Of a DNA stretch of 8,531 bases, positions 1 through 6,416 are shown in pieces. Numbering within the stretch: position 1 is the stretch's first letter; each line of letters opens with the position of its first letter. The stretch is from JANXVV01 sp038230975. Lineage in GTDB: Bacteria > Planctomycetota > Phycisphaerae > Tepidisphaerales > Tepidisphaeraceae. The notes under the pieces are model-generated. The model had not been told where the DNA came from. It ran no database searches and worked only from the letters and a program-made list of their open reading frames with translations. A program made the position numbers and the translations under genes. Location: positions 1-8,531 of the forward strand of contig JBBRMF010000229.1 of assembly GCA_038230975.1 (NCBI GenBank), in the 5' to 3' direction.

Positions 1-432
1 GAACACAAGCGTATCGGCGGTCAATTCCGGCAGATCGACCGGCTTCACATCCTCGATCTTCTTTTCGGGTGTGCTGCTCACCAGCCCGAGTCCGGCTGGC
101 CACATCCGCGCGAGAACGGGCGGAGTAAAATCGTCCAGCTTCATCTTGTCTTTGAGGGAGGCCACATACGTCGGTGGCTCACCGAAGTATTTGACAAGCT
201 CCGGCGGGATCTTTCCTTCGCCCTTCACGCCACGCTGTAGCTTGACGACGGGACCCTGCTCTCCTGCAATGTAATCATCCACTTCGCTCGGGCCGTATTT
301 ATTTTGACCGATGGTGGTGAATGTCGGCGGTGAAAGCCAGTAGGCGTAACCGACCCATAAAACCCAAAGCAAGCCCAGACCCAGGGCCAGCCATTCCACG
401 TAACCTTCCACATACTTCATGACTTTTTGCAT
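1..432 (-). CDS. Single-pass membrane protein of pilus-like operon, C-terminus cut by window edge
   Basis: I do not recognise the family. The 144 visible codons, read from 432 down to base 1 without a stop, start MQKVMKYVEGYVEW. A hydrophobic, Trp/Leu-rich segment at residues 13-32 ('WLALGLGLLWVLWVGYAYW') should be a membrane anchor or uncleaved signal anchor. After it come about 110 hydrophilic residues rich in Pro, Lys and Asp, with no cysteines and no recognisable catalytic motif; this part is probably periplasmic. The start at 432 is preferred over the internal ATG at 420 because a Shine-Dalgarno-like AAAGGGTGA lies just upstream. The gene is third in the minus-strand series after the PilM-PilN-like and PilO-like genes, with a 102-base gap. 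By position it could be a further platform or pilotin-like component of the same machine; that is inference from context only. The 3' end lies outside the window. Confidence 0.75.
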   Translation of the reverse strand, partial: MQKVMKYVEGYVEWLALGLGLLWVLWVGYAYWLSPPTFTTIGQNKYGPSEVDDYIAGEQGPVVKLQRGVKGEGKIPPELVKYFGEPPTYVASLKDKMKLDDFTPPVLARMWPAGLGLVSSTPEKKIEDVKPVDLPELTADTLVF

Positions 433-435
433 AAA

Positions 436-444
436 TCACCCTTT
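436..444 (-). promoter_or_regulatory. Ribosome binding site of the third operon gene
   Basis: On the minus strand the bases just before the ATG at 432 read AAAGGGTGATTT, close to the anti-Shine-Dalgarno complement AAGGAGGTGAT. This decides the start at 432 rather than the ATG twelve bases further in. The remaining 90 or so bases up to the previous stop hold only a weak 5-bp stem. Confidence 0.55.
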
Positions 445-534
445 CACTGCGGGGTGGCCCGGACATCGACAGCCGGGTTTCACTCGTTACATCAAGGTCA
501 AATCCAAACACTCTCTCACTGACACGCCACTTCA

Positions 535-1860
535 TCATTGGGCCGGTTTTTCCACCAGTTTCAACTGCGATTGAAATTCAAGACCGGGCCCAATCATTGC
601 ATCCTTAATCGCTCGCGGCATCAAAGGGGCGGTCCACTCGCGCATTTGAAGCGCTTCGCAGTCCACGGTAATTTCCGCGATCGGGCTGGACCCGTAAACA
701 TAACCCATCGCCAGCAGCGGGGCGGTGTCCAATCGAGTCAGATCCACGTTGCGGACCGTAATAAACCGGTCTTTTGAAAGTTGCTTGAGAATGGCCGGAA
801 TTCGGGTCTGATCGACGTGGAGTACGATTGTAAAGCTGATCACATCGTACATGCTGTTCGATGTCCGACCGGTAGGTGACACGGTAAATACGCGAGCGGG
901 TTCACCGTTGGCGGGGGCTCCGGTTTCCGCGGCAACAGCACCCCGACCGGCCAAACTGCCATCGGCAGGGGCAGCGGCATCGGCTCGAACATACATCGCC
1001 GGTCCGGGAGGGATCACCAGGGAAACCAACCGCTTAACAGGCGATTCCTGCACGTTCTGACCAGTGCTGTTAATTTCCGCGATCGCACGGCAAACATCTT
1101 CCTGAACCCACAGCGCCGCCTGCGTATACCAGATGACCGCAGGGCTCGGAGACTGTGGCGCGCTGATGATTTCCTTGGGGGCACTCAGTACCTCGGGATC
1201 AACATAGATTCGACACCGATTGGCGATCTCCGCTCTCATTTTCTTCGGAAGTTCAAGCGAGTCCTTCTGGTAGGCATCCGTAACCGCCTGTTCGTTGATG
1301 GCATTCCCATCGGCACCGAGAATCCGCTTGATCCGGGGTGTGGCCAGGAGTTTATCGTCCTCTTTCTTGATTTCTTCCGGAGTCGGCGGATTGCCCGCCT
1401 GAAGCACATTTAGCCGCAGGGCTTCCATTTCAGGTTGAAGTGCCTTTTTAAAACTGTTGTCCGCATTGTTCTGCGGCTCTGGAAGTGAGCCGGGAGTCAG
1501 CAGCAAAAGTTGTTTTAAACCGACCGTCGATTCCTGCTGATTGATTTGAACGGCTGCTTCCAAAACGCCCCGGCTTTGAGAGACCAATTGATCCATGAAT
1601 TTCTTGGCCATCAAGGTGATGTTTGGCGAAGGAAACTCATTGAGAGGCTTTTGTCCGGAGGTGCTGATGAGGTCCACATCAGGCAGAAGCCGTGACTTTT
1701 TGAGGACTCCTTCCGCTTGTGAATATTGCTTCGCGCGATCGTCGAGTTGCTTTTTGGTTTCGTCGAACTTTCCGTTCATCGGAAAGAATGCCAGTACCAC
1801 TGCGACGAGAGCGATCACTCCGAAGATAATGCTGACTACGTTTTTCTTGACAATATCCAT
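535..1860 (-). CDS. PilO-like single-pass membrane protein of pilus/secretion platform
   Basis: A 441-residue protein whose likely role is the PilO/GspM-type partner of the upstream PilM-PilN-like fusion, in the inner membrane with most of its mass in the periplasm. Residues 1-7 are short and basic (MDIVKKN). Residues 8-26 are a strong membrane helix. Residues 30-57 are charged and likely coiled coil, which is the PilN/PilO layout. Near the C-terminus, residues 338-378 ('YDVISFTIVLHVD' through 'ILKQLSKDRFITVRNVDL') resemble the PilO ferredoxin-like domain (beta strand, helix, then a strand with a conserved I-x-V-R-x-V pattern). Residues 110-335 have Pro/Ala/Gly-rich stretches and no clear family; length is about twice that of classical PilO. 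The frame is open upstream to an ATG at 1974, which would overlap the previous gene by 35 bases. I prefer 1860 because it places the helix at the N-terminus; neither start has a strong ribosome binding site. The PilO relation is by fold pattern and gene order, not strong identity. Confidence 0.72.
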   Translation of the reverse strand: MDIVKKNVVSIIFGVIALVAVVLAFFPMNGKFDETKKQLDDRAKQYSQAEGVLKKSRLLPDVDLISTSGQKPLNEFPSPNITLMAKKFMDQLVSQSRGVLEAAVQINQQESTVGLKQLLLLTPGSLPEPQNNADNSFKKALQPEMEALRLNVLQAGNPPTPEEIKKEDDKLLATPRIKRILGADGNAINEQAVTDAYQKDSLELPKKMRAEIANRCRIYVDPEVLSAPKEIISAPQSPSPAVIWYTQAALWVQEDVCRAIAEINSTGQNVQESPVKRLVSLVIPPGPAMYVRADAAAPADGSLAGRGAVAAETGAPANGEPARVFTVSPTGRTSNSMYDVISFTIVLHVDQTRIPAILKQLSKDRFITVRNVDLTRLDTAPLLAMGYVYGSSPIAEITVDCEALQMREWTAPLMPRAIKDAMIGPGLEFQSQLKLVEKPAQ

Positions 1861-1939
1861 GATGTTTGTCCGGCTGAACTTCTCACTAAACGATTGCGAA
1901 ACCGAGTATTGCTTGAACCATGACGACCGCAGCGATCGA

Positions 1940-4120
1940 TTACTGCGCTGCGGCCCGAGGCGTTTTGTCGGCATTTGATGGATCGGCGGCCGGGGGTGCC
2001 GGTGGGTCCAAAACCACTGCGATTCGCACCGTCAGCGAGAAGTCGTCCGCCATCTCTTCACCGGTTTGGGGATCGGGGAACTGAGCCGTGGGGCCGGTGG
2101 GTGTCGGGACGTCGGCAGCACCGGGAGTTGGGTTCGTCGGTGCAATCTGGACTGGAGCGGGTCGATTCAACATGCCACGTGTTCTTCCGCGAGGGTTGAA
2201 AGTACCTCCGCCCTGCGGCACAAATGCCGGACTGGCTGCGGCGCCACCGCCTCCACCGCCTGCGGTACGGCCGGTATCTTCCTTCACTTTGGTTTCGGCG
2301 ATGACGGTCGCCTTGGCGATGTAATAAGGCTTCTTTTTCGCGTAGGCATCCGCTGCCGTGTACTCCAGCAGTTTTTTCACGAGGTTTTGTTGAACGTAAG
2401 TGGACCCACCGGCATTTGGCGTCGTACACCGAAGCGTGATTAAGTACCCGCGTGCGTTTTCCGACCCGGCGGTTGGAACGACGGCAACGACTTCCGGAGC
2501 AGGAGTGGGTGCAACGCGACCGCCACGATTCGATCTCGGGTTCATCGTCGGGGCCGCCGCCGCCGGTTCTGCGGCGGTCATTGGTGACCGTGGGGCGATC
2601 ACCGAACCCGGCGCCATGTTCTTAAAATCATTCTCATTCGCTGCCAGAATATCCGCCATTGACGGGCGGTATTCGTGCATGATGCTGTCGATAATAATCT
2701 GCTCCCTCTTTGCTCGCGGGATCGCTTTAGCCACATCCTCAATCACTGGCTGAGGGGGAACGGCAGCGCTCAAATCGGCAATGAGTTTCGGCCAGACGTC
2801 CCACCCGGAACGCATCTCGTAGACATCGCGAATGCGTTTTCGATCGACGGCACCGTCATCCTGAGTCTTGGCCCAGTTGGCATCGGCTGCATCGGCCTGC
2901 TTGATGGTGTTGTCGATCGTGCTGCGAACCGACTCTTTCGAATCAAACAGCTGCTTATCGAGATACCACTTTGCGGCCACGCCTAAAGTGCCGGCCACAA
3001 AACATGCGGCGGCCAGACCAAACCAGGGGGTTTTCTCTTTCCAGATTTTCGCTTTGCGAATCGGTTCAGGAAGCAACGAACTGGTGATTTTTGACTCGCC
3101 CATCGCCTGCACGGCCAAGCCGTAGGCAGTGCCGAGGGACACCACATTTTCATTGAGCAACGCACCCAGTCGACCGTCCGCCGGTGCGCCACCGCTGAAT
3201 CCATCAATCCGGTCGACATCCACTTGTAAATTCTGCTGGAGATATTTCTGAAGTGTTGGCAGGCGGAACGTGCTACCCAGGGCGATGATGCGTTTAATGC
3301 GTGAATCGCGATGCACCGTTCCGTAGAACCCGATGGATCGCTGGATTTCGGAGACAAGGTCTGCAAACACCGGTCGCATCGCCTGGAAAATCTGCCGTTG
3401 ATACTTGCTTGTGGCGGCGTTTCGCTTTAATTCTTCAGCCTTGGGGAAATTAAGCTTGAAACTCTTGGTGAGAGATTCGGTGAAGTTATTTCCACCGATG
3501 GAAATGGTTCTGAGCCAGACGGTTTCCCCATCGGCGATGATCAGATCGGTGTTTTCCGCGCCGCAGTCGACGATCATTGTCGTGCCGTCGTTCAGGCGCT
3601 GGTCATATTGCATGCCATTGTAGACCGCCAGAGGGCCCATCTGGACGACCTGCACGTTCATTTCCATGTCAGTAAACTGCTTGATCTGGGCGTTTACCAA
3701 CTCCTTCCGCAACGCAAAGATACCGACTTCCACATCCGGTGACTCCGGATCCTGAAACAGTTGATATCCCCATTCGACATCTTCCAACGGGAAGGGGATC
3801 TGTTGGATGGCTTCAAATTTGACAATTTCCGGGATTTTTTTCGGTTCGACAGGAGGCAGTTTGATAAAGCGGGCGAAGCTCGATTGCCCGCTGACGCTGA
3901 TGCCAACGATGCTGCCTTTGGTCGAATGCCGTTGGGCAAAACTCGCCAGAGCGGCTTGAATCAGGCTTTCTTTGTTGTCCCCGGCAGAGGAAAGAATCTG
4001 CTCGTGTTCAATGACTTCAACGTCATCAACCCGAAGGCGATCTCCTTCACGGACGAGTTTGACCGCTTTAAGGGCGCGGTTTCCAATATCGATACCCCAT
4101 GCGGATCGGGTGGTGGCCAT
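1940..4120 (-). CDS. pilM: PilM-PilN-like fusion: actin-fold ATPase joined to membrane/periplasmic domain
   Basis: A 726-residue protein. Residues 1-345 are a PilM-like actin/FtsA-fold ATPase: phosphate-1 loop 'WGIDIGNRALKAVKL' (8-22), the PilM-typical 'FEAIQQIPFPLEDVEWGYQ' (102-120), phosphate-2 loop 'IVDCGAENTDLII' (183-195), 'IGGNNFTESL' (208-217) and adenosine-loop-like 'IIALGSTFRLPTLQKYL' (278-294). Classical PilM ends near residue 350 and binds the short cytoplasmic tail of PilN. Here the chain continues through 'SLLPEPIRKAK' (348-358), a membrane helix (366-387), a charged probable coiled coil (388-435), and a periplasmic part. That part has a strand/helix segment at 556-612 and a final strand 'DDFSLTVRIAVVLDPP', separated by low-complexity Pro/Ala/Gly sequence at 505-550 and 612-690, including six consecutive glycines. 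It therefore appears to combine PilM and PilN in one polypeptide, with PilO supplied by the next gene. The ATG at 4120 follows a clear GAGGAG. Family assignment of the first 345 residues is firm; the PilN reading of the rest is inference. Confidence 0.9.
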   Translation of the reverse strand: MATTRSAWGIDIGNRALKAVKLVREGDRLRVDDVEVIEHEQILSSAGDNKESLIQAALASFAQRHSTKGSIVGISVSGQSSFARFIKLPPVEPKKIPEIVKFEAIQQIPFPLEDVEWGYQLFQDPESPDVEVGIFALRKELVNAQIKQFTDMEMNVQVVQMGPLAVYNGMQYDQRLNDGTTMIVDCGAENTDLIIADGETVWLRTISIGGNNFTESLTKSFKLNFPKAEELKRNAATSKYQRQIFQAMRPVFADLVSEIQRSIGFYGTVHRDSRIKRIIALGSTFRLPTLQKYLQQNLQVDVDRIDGFSGGAPADGRLGALLNENVVSLGTAYGLAVQAMGESKITSSLLPEPIRKAKIWKEKTPWFGLAAACFVAGTLGVAAKWYLDKQLFDSKESVRSTIDNTIKQADAADANWAKTQDDGAVDRKRIRDVYEMRSGWDVWPKLIADLSAAVPPQPVIEDVAKAIPRAKREQIIIDSIMHEYRPSMADILAANENDFKNMAPGSVIAPRSPMTAAEPAAAAPTMNPRSNRGGRVAPTPAPEVVAVVPTAGSENARGYLITLRCTTPNAGGSTYVQQNLVKKLLEYTAADAYAKKKPYYIAKATVIAETKVKEDTGRTAGGGGGGAAASPAFVPQGGGTFNPRGRTRGMLNRPAPVQIAPTNPTPGAADVPTPTGPTAQFPDPQTGEEMADDFSLTVRIAVVLDPPAPPAADPSNADKTPRAAAQ

Positions 4121-4126
4121 TTATAA

Positions 4127-4132
4127 CTCCTC
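4127..4132 (-). promoter_or_regulatory. Ribosome binding site of the pilM-like gene
   Basis: The minus strand reads GAGGAG six bases before the ATG at 4120, a canonical Shine-Dalgarno sequence at good spacing. It fixes the start of the pilM-like gene and is the strongest ribosome binding site in the window. Confidence 0.8.
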
Positions 4133-4217
4133 GTGTCCTGGGTGCGGGCTCTGTAGGTGTATGGTGTAACGTCAATGGCGATTTAGTTCAACTCTGGCAA
4201 AGGTTTTCACTCTGATC

Positions 4218-4245
4218 CCCTCCCCCCGGCAATCCGGGGGGAGGG
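4218..4245. repeat. REP-like GC-rich hairpin (12-bp perfect stem, CAAT loop)
   Basis: CCCTCCCCCCGG (4218-4229) and CCGGGGGGAGGG (4234-4245) are exact reverse complements around a four-base CAAT loop. The right side continues as TTAGGGTGCGGGGTC (to 4260) and the left side begins GATCCCC (4214), so a shorter outer pairing is possible. The general form, a CCCTC-tract arm, short loop, GAGGG arm and TTAGGGTG tail, resembles intergenic palindromes dispersed in many GC-rich bacterial genomes (REP-like elements). It has no T tract on either side and sits between divergent promoters, so an intrinsic terminator role is unlikely. Dispersal in this genome cannot be judged from one copy. Confidence 0.7.
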
Positions 4246-4345
4246 TTAGGGTGCGGGGTCTTAGTCTATCGATTGCACAACCGAAGGACCATCTTATCAG
4301 ACGAAGCAACGAATCCAAAGTTCGCAGGTTTAAAAGATTGTCGCG

Positions 4346-4409
4346 GTGTTGCCGGATCCTTCGTGTTCTTTGAGCTTTCGTGGTAAATTAATTCTCTTTT
4401 CGGCAACAC
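4346..4409. repeat. 9-bp inverted repeat in the mtaB leader
   Basis: GTGTTGCCG (4346-4354) is the exact reverse complement of CGGCAACAC (4401-4409), separated by 46 bases. The right arm ends seven bases before the mtaB ATG, where a ribosome binding site would be expected but none is seen. If transcription starts upstream of 4346, the arms could pair in the leader RNA and cover the translation start region; otherwise they could be an operator. Chance occurrence of a 9-bp pair in a region this size is possible. Confidence 0.35.
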
Positions 4410-4416
4410 GTTAATT

Positions 4417-5940
4417 ATGCAGACTTTTTCAATAACTACGTTGGGTTGCAAGGTCAATCAGTATGAGAGCGACCAGATCGCAACGCTGCTTCGCGCTCGC
4501 GGCTTGGAGCAAATCGACGGCGGGGGAGACATCCAAGTCGTCAATACCTGCAGCGTCACGGTTCAGGCAGCCAGCAAAAGTCGCCAAACTATTCGTCGGG
4601 CAGGTCGGCAACAAAATTCACGGCTCTCTCTGCCGGTGCTATCGTCTGCGGTAGTGGGAAAACCGGTAGGGGAGTTGAAACCCAACCGTTCGTCCGAAAC
4701 TTCCGTGAATTCCTCCGTTCTCTCAGCGGGGCAAAAGTCGAGGATCATCGTGACCGGCTGCTGGGCGACCAGCGATCGGGAAGAGGCGACAAATCTTCCG
4801 GGGGTCGACGCGGTGTTGGGGCATCATGATGATGTTGCTTCGGATCTCGATCGCCTTCTGAAGTCCTGGTCAGATGAAGACTCCGCTGAGTACGATTTCT
4901 ATACTAAATCACAATCGCACGAATCAAGCAACGAAAATCTGGACAGATTGTCGACTGTGAAATCCGGCACGATCTCTCTACCGCAACTCGACGCGCGCCA
5001 GACCGGCCATCAGCGCGCATTCCTCAAGATTCAGGATGGCTGCGATGCCCACTGCACCTACTGCATCATCCCGCAACTCCGGCCGGTGCTCTGGAGCAAA
5101 AGTAACGATGACGCCGTGAATGAAGCCCAGAAGCTGGTCGACGCCGGCCATTTTGAAATTGTTCTCACCGGCATCTTCATGGGTGCCTACGGCCAACCCA
5201 CCGCGCTCCGTCGTCGCCAATCACAAGCCACCGGTAAACCGCTCGGTGAACTAGTCGATGCCCTTTGCAGCCGTGTAAATGGCCTCAAACGCCTTCGACT
5301 TTCCAGCCTGGAACCCGGCGATTTATCTCCCGAACTGATCAGCGTTTTAAAATCCCACGAGCAAGTCGTTCCGCATTTCCATCTGCCCTTGCAGAGTGGT
5401 TCCGATCATTTGCTGCATCGCATGAATCGCCAATATACGTCCGGCGACTTTCTGGAAATGGTTGATGCCGTCCACCAGGCCTTTGATCGCCCGGCGATCA
5501 CCACCGACATCATCGTCGGTTTCCCCGGTGAGACCGACGCCGAGTTCACCAAAACGCTAGACGTCGTCAACCGAGTGAAATTCATCCACACCCACGCGTT
5601 CTCCTACTCTCCTCGCCCCAAAACCGCCGCCGCCCGGTGGAAAAAAGAATACATCCACGGCCCCGTCGTCAACGCCCGAATCAACACCCTCCGCTCCCGC
5701 GCCGAGGCACATAGCTACGAGTACCGTCAACAATTCCTCGACGAAACGGTGACCGTCCTCGTCGAAAAACCCTCGGCCGAAGAACGCGATCTCCCCGCCA
5801 TGTCCGGCTTCCAGCACGGCCGCTGCGAACGCTACTTCGCCGTCCATTTCGAAACTTCACACCCCCGCGTCGGTGAACTGCTCAAAGTCAAAATCGACCG
5901 AGTGACGCCGCACCGCACGCTGGGGACGATTGTCGAATGA
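4417..5940 (+). CDS. mtaB: tRNA t6A37 methylthiotransferase MtaB (radical SAM, MiaB family)
   Basis: This enzyme adds a methylthio group to C2 of N6-threonylcarbamoyladenosine at tRNA position 37, using S-adenosylmethionine and two [4Fe-4S] clusters, in the cytoplasm. The N-terminal UPF0004 domain shows 'TLGCKVNQYESDQ' (C11), 'VVNTCSVT' (C45) and 'VTGCWAT' (C115), which bind the auxiliary cluster. The radical-SAM motif CxxxCxxC is 'DGCDAHCTYCIIP' (C209, C213, C216). The core continues with 'LRLSSLEPGDL' (293-303), 'HLPLQSGSD' (322-330) and 'TTDIIVGFPGETDAEF' (362-377). A TRAM-like RNA-binding domain covers about 440-507. The GCKVNQYES form and lack of a MiaB-specific pattern favour MtaB over MiaB or RimO. 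At 507 residues it is longer than the usual 420-450. The excess is mainly a Ser/Pro-rich insertion at about 66-107 and a polar stretch at about 152-186. The ATG at 4417 is chosen because the conserved N-terminal strand begins at once; no Shine-Dalgarno is visible. It is apparently monocistronic, apart from a possible tiny ORF overlapping its stop. Confidence 0.93.
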   Translation: MQTFSITTLGCKVNQYESDQIATLLRARGLEQIDGGGDIQVVNTCSVTVQAASKSRQTIRRAGRQQNSRLSLPVLSSAVVGKPVGELKPNRSSETSVNSSVLSAGQKSRIIVTGCWATSDREEATNLPGVDAVLGHHDDVASDLDRLLKSWSDEDSAEYDFYTKSQSHESSNENLDRLSTVKSGTISLPQLDARQTGHQRAFLKIQDGCDAHCTYCIIPQLRPVLWSKSNDDAVNEAQKLVDAGHFEIVLTGIFMGAYGQPTALRRRQSQATGKPLGELVDALCSRVNGLKRLRLSSLEPGDLSPELISVLKSHEQVVPHFHLPLQSGSDHLLHRMNRQYTSGDFLEMVDAVHQAFDRPAITTDIIVGFPGETDAEFTKTLDVVNRVKFIHTHAFSYSPRPKTAAARWKKEYIHGPVVNARINTLRSRAEAHSYEYRQQFLDETVTVLVEKPSAEERDLPAMSGFQHGRCERYFAVHFETSHPRVGELLKVKIDRVTPHRTLGTIVE

Positions 5941-6014
5941 ATGAAAGTGGTATTGGCGTCCCGCCCGTGCTTTGGCATTTGACGGCGGAGAATCGGAATC
6001 AGTTACTCAAGTAA
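5937..6014 (+). CDS. Possible 25-residue ORF overlapping the mtaB stop (ATGA)
   Basis: The mtaB stop overlaps a new ATG in the sequence ATGA, the arrangement used for translational coupling. The reading frame gives 'MNESGIGVPPVLWHLTAENR' and five more residues before TAA at 6012-6014. It has no membrane segment or known motif. It may be a small coupled gene, the remaining N-terminus of a lost downstream gene, or chance, since a 25-codon frame is short. I regard it as unproven. Confidence 0.15.
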   Translation: MNESGIGVPPVLWHLTAENRNQLLK

Positions 6015-6416
6015 AGCAGGAAAATGGAGAGCTTTCGTCGATAGGATTTTGTACATCATTTAGTCGCGCACCGCATCAAAATCAAACGAAAAGAACCCCC
6101 ATTTTCCAATCGGAAGCAGCAACAATCCCCTGCCTCCCAGGAATAATTCAAAAGTATATCTACGTTCTGCCGCATGAAAGCTCCCGCCGCAAAGGGGTGC
6201 GTAAGCCCAAGCCTTAATGCTCGGATCCATCGGGTTGGTCGGGCTTGCATGAGCGAACACATTTCTAATTTTGAGGTCACTCATCCCGCCGACCTGCGAA
6301 GCATTCAGACCCGGTTATATTTCAATTCCTGAACCCTCGCGAGGAATCTCCTTCAGAAAAACGAGTCCACCCGGTTGATTCCAGGGCGAAAAAAGCGAAG
6401 GACCGGTCGATGGGAT
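5941..6416. other. Convergent intergenic gap without a convincing gene
   Basis: This stretch of 476 bases lies between the 3' ends of mtaB and the oxidoreductase fusion gene. Its composition is more AT-rich and less codon-structured than its flanks. Short open frames exist on both strands (the longest are 74-81 codons), but none shows a recognisable motif, a good start context or codon bias. Terminators for both flanking genes are expected here. Only a weak candidate is visible, ATTCCT (6325-6330) with AGGAAT (6342-6347), overlapping the palindrome CCTCGCGAGG (6335-6344), and it has no T tract. It may be decayed coding sequence. Confidence 0.5.

Larger units (their letters stand above)
4121..4416. 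other. Divergent intergenic region between pilM-like operon and mtaB
   Basis: This 296-base region lies between two divergently transcribed genes, so it should hold promoters for both. On the minus strand a TTGACG hexamer (4175-4170) could be a -35 element, but no good -10 sits at 16-18 bases. On the plus strand TAAATT (4384-4389) is a possible -10 without a convincing -35. I therefore do not assign promoters. The region also contains the GC-rich hairpin at 4218-4245 and the inverted repeat with arms 4346-4354 and 4401-4409. No credible coding sequence is present. Confidence 0.6.

Noticed and set aside
458..477. Possible stem CCCGG/CCGGG in the gap before the third operon gene
   Set aside because: Only five base pairs with a ten-base loop and no T tract; likely chance in GC-rich DNA.
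299..538. A 79-codon minus-strand frame beginning MMKWRVSERV
   Set aside because: It overlaps the third operon gene in another frame; the frame from 432 has a ribosome binding site, a membrane helix and stays open to the window edge.
1861..1974. N-terminal extension of the PilO-like protein to an ATG at 1974
   Set aside because: It would put 38 basic, low-similarity residues before the membrane helix and overlap the upstream gene; the start at 1860 fits the PilO/PilN layout better.
2058..2443. Overlapping open frames of 120-125 codons on both strands
   Set aside because: They lie within the Gly/Pro/Ala-rich part of the PilM-PilN-like gene and give Arg/Ser/Cys-rich translations without motifs.
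6060..6284. A 74-codon minus-strand frame beginning MSDLKIRNVFAHAS
   Set aside because: I considered a remnant of a DUF1559-type planctomycete protein, but no conserved motif of that family could be identified and the start context is weak.
6325..6347. Possible terminator between the convergent genes
   Set aside because: The stem has six pairs around an eleven-base loop, competes with the palindrome CCTCGCGAGG and has no T tract on either strand.
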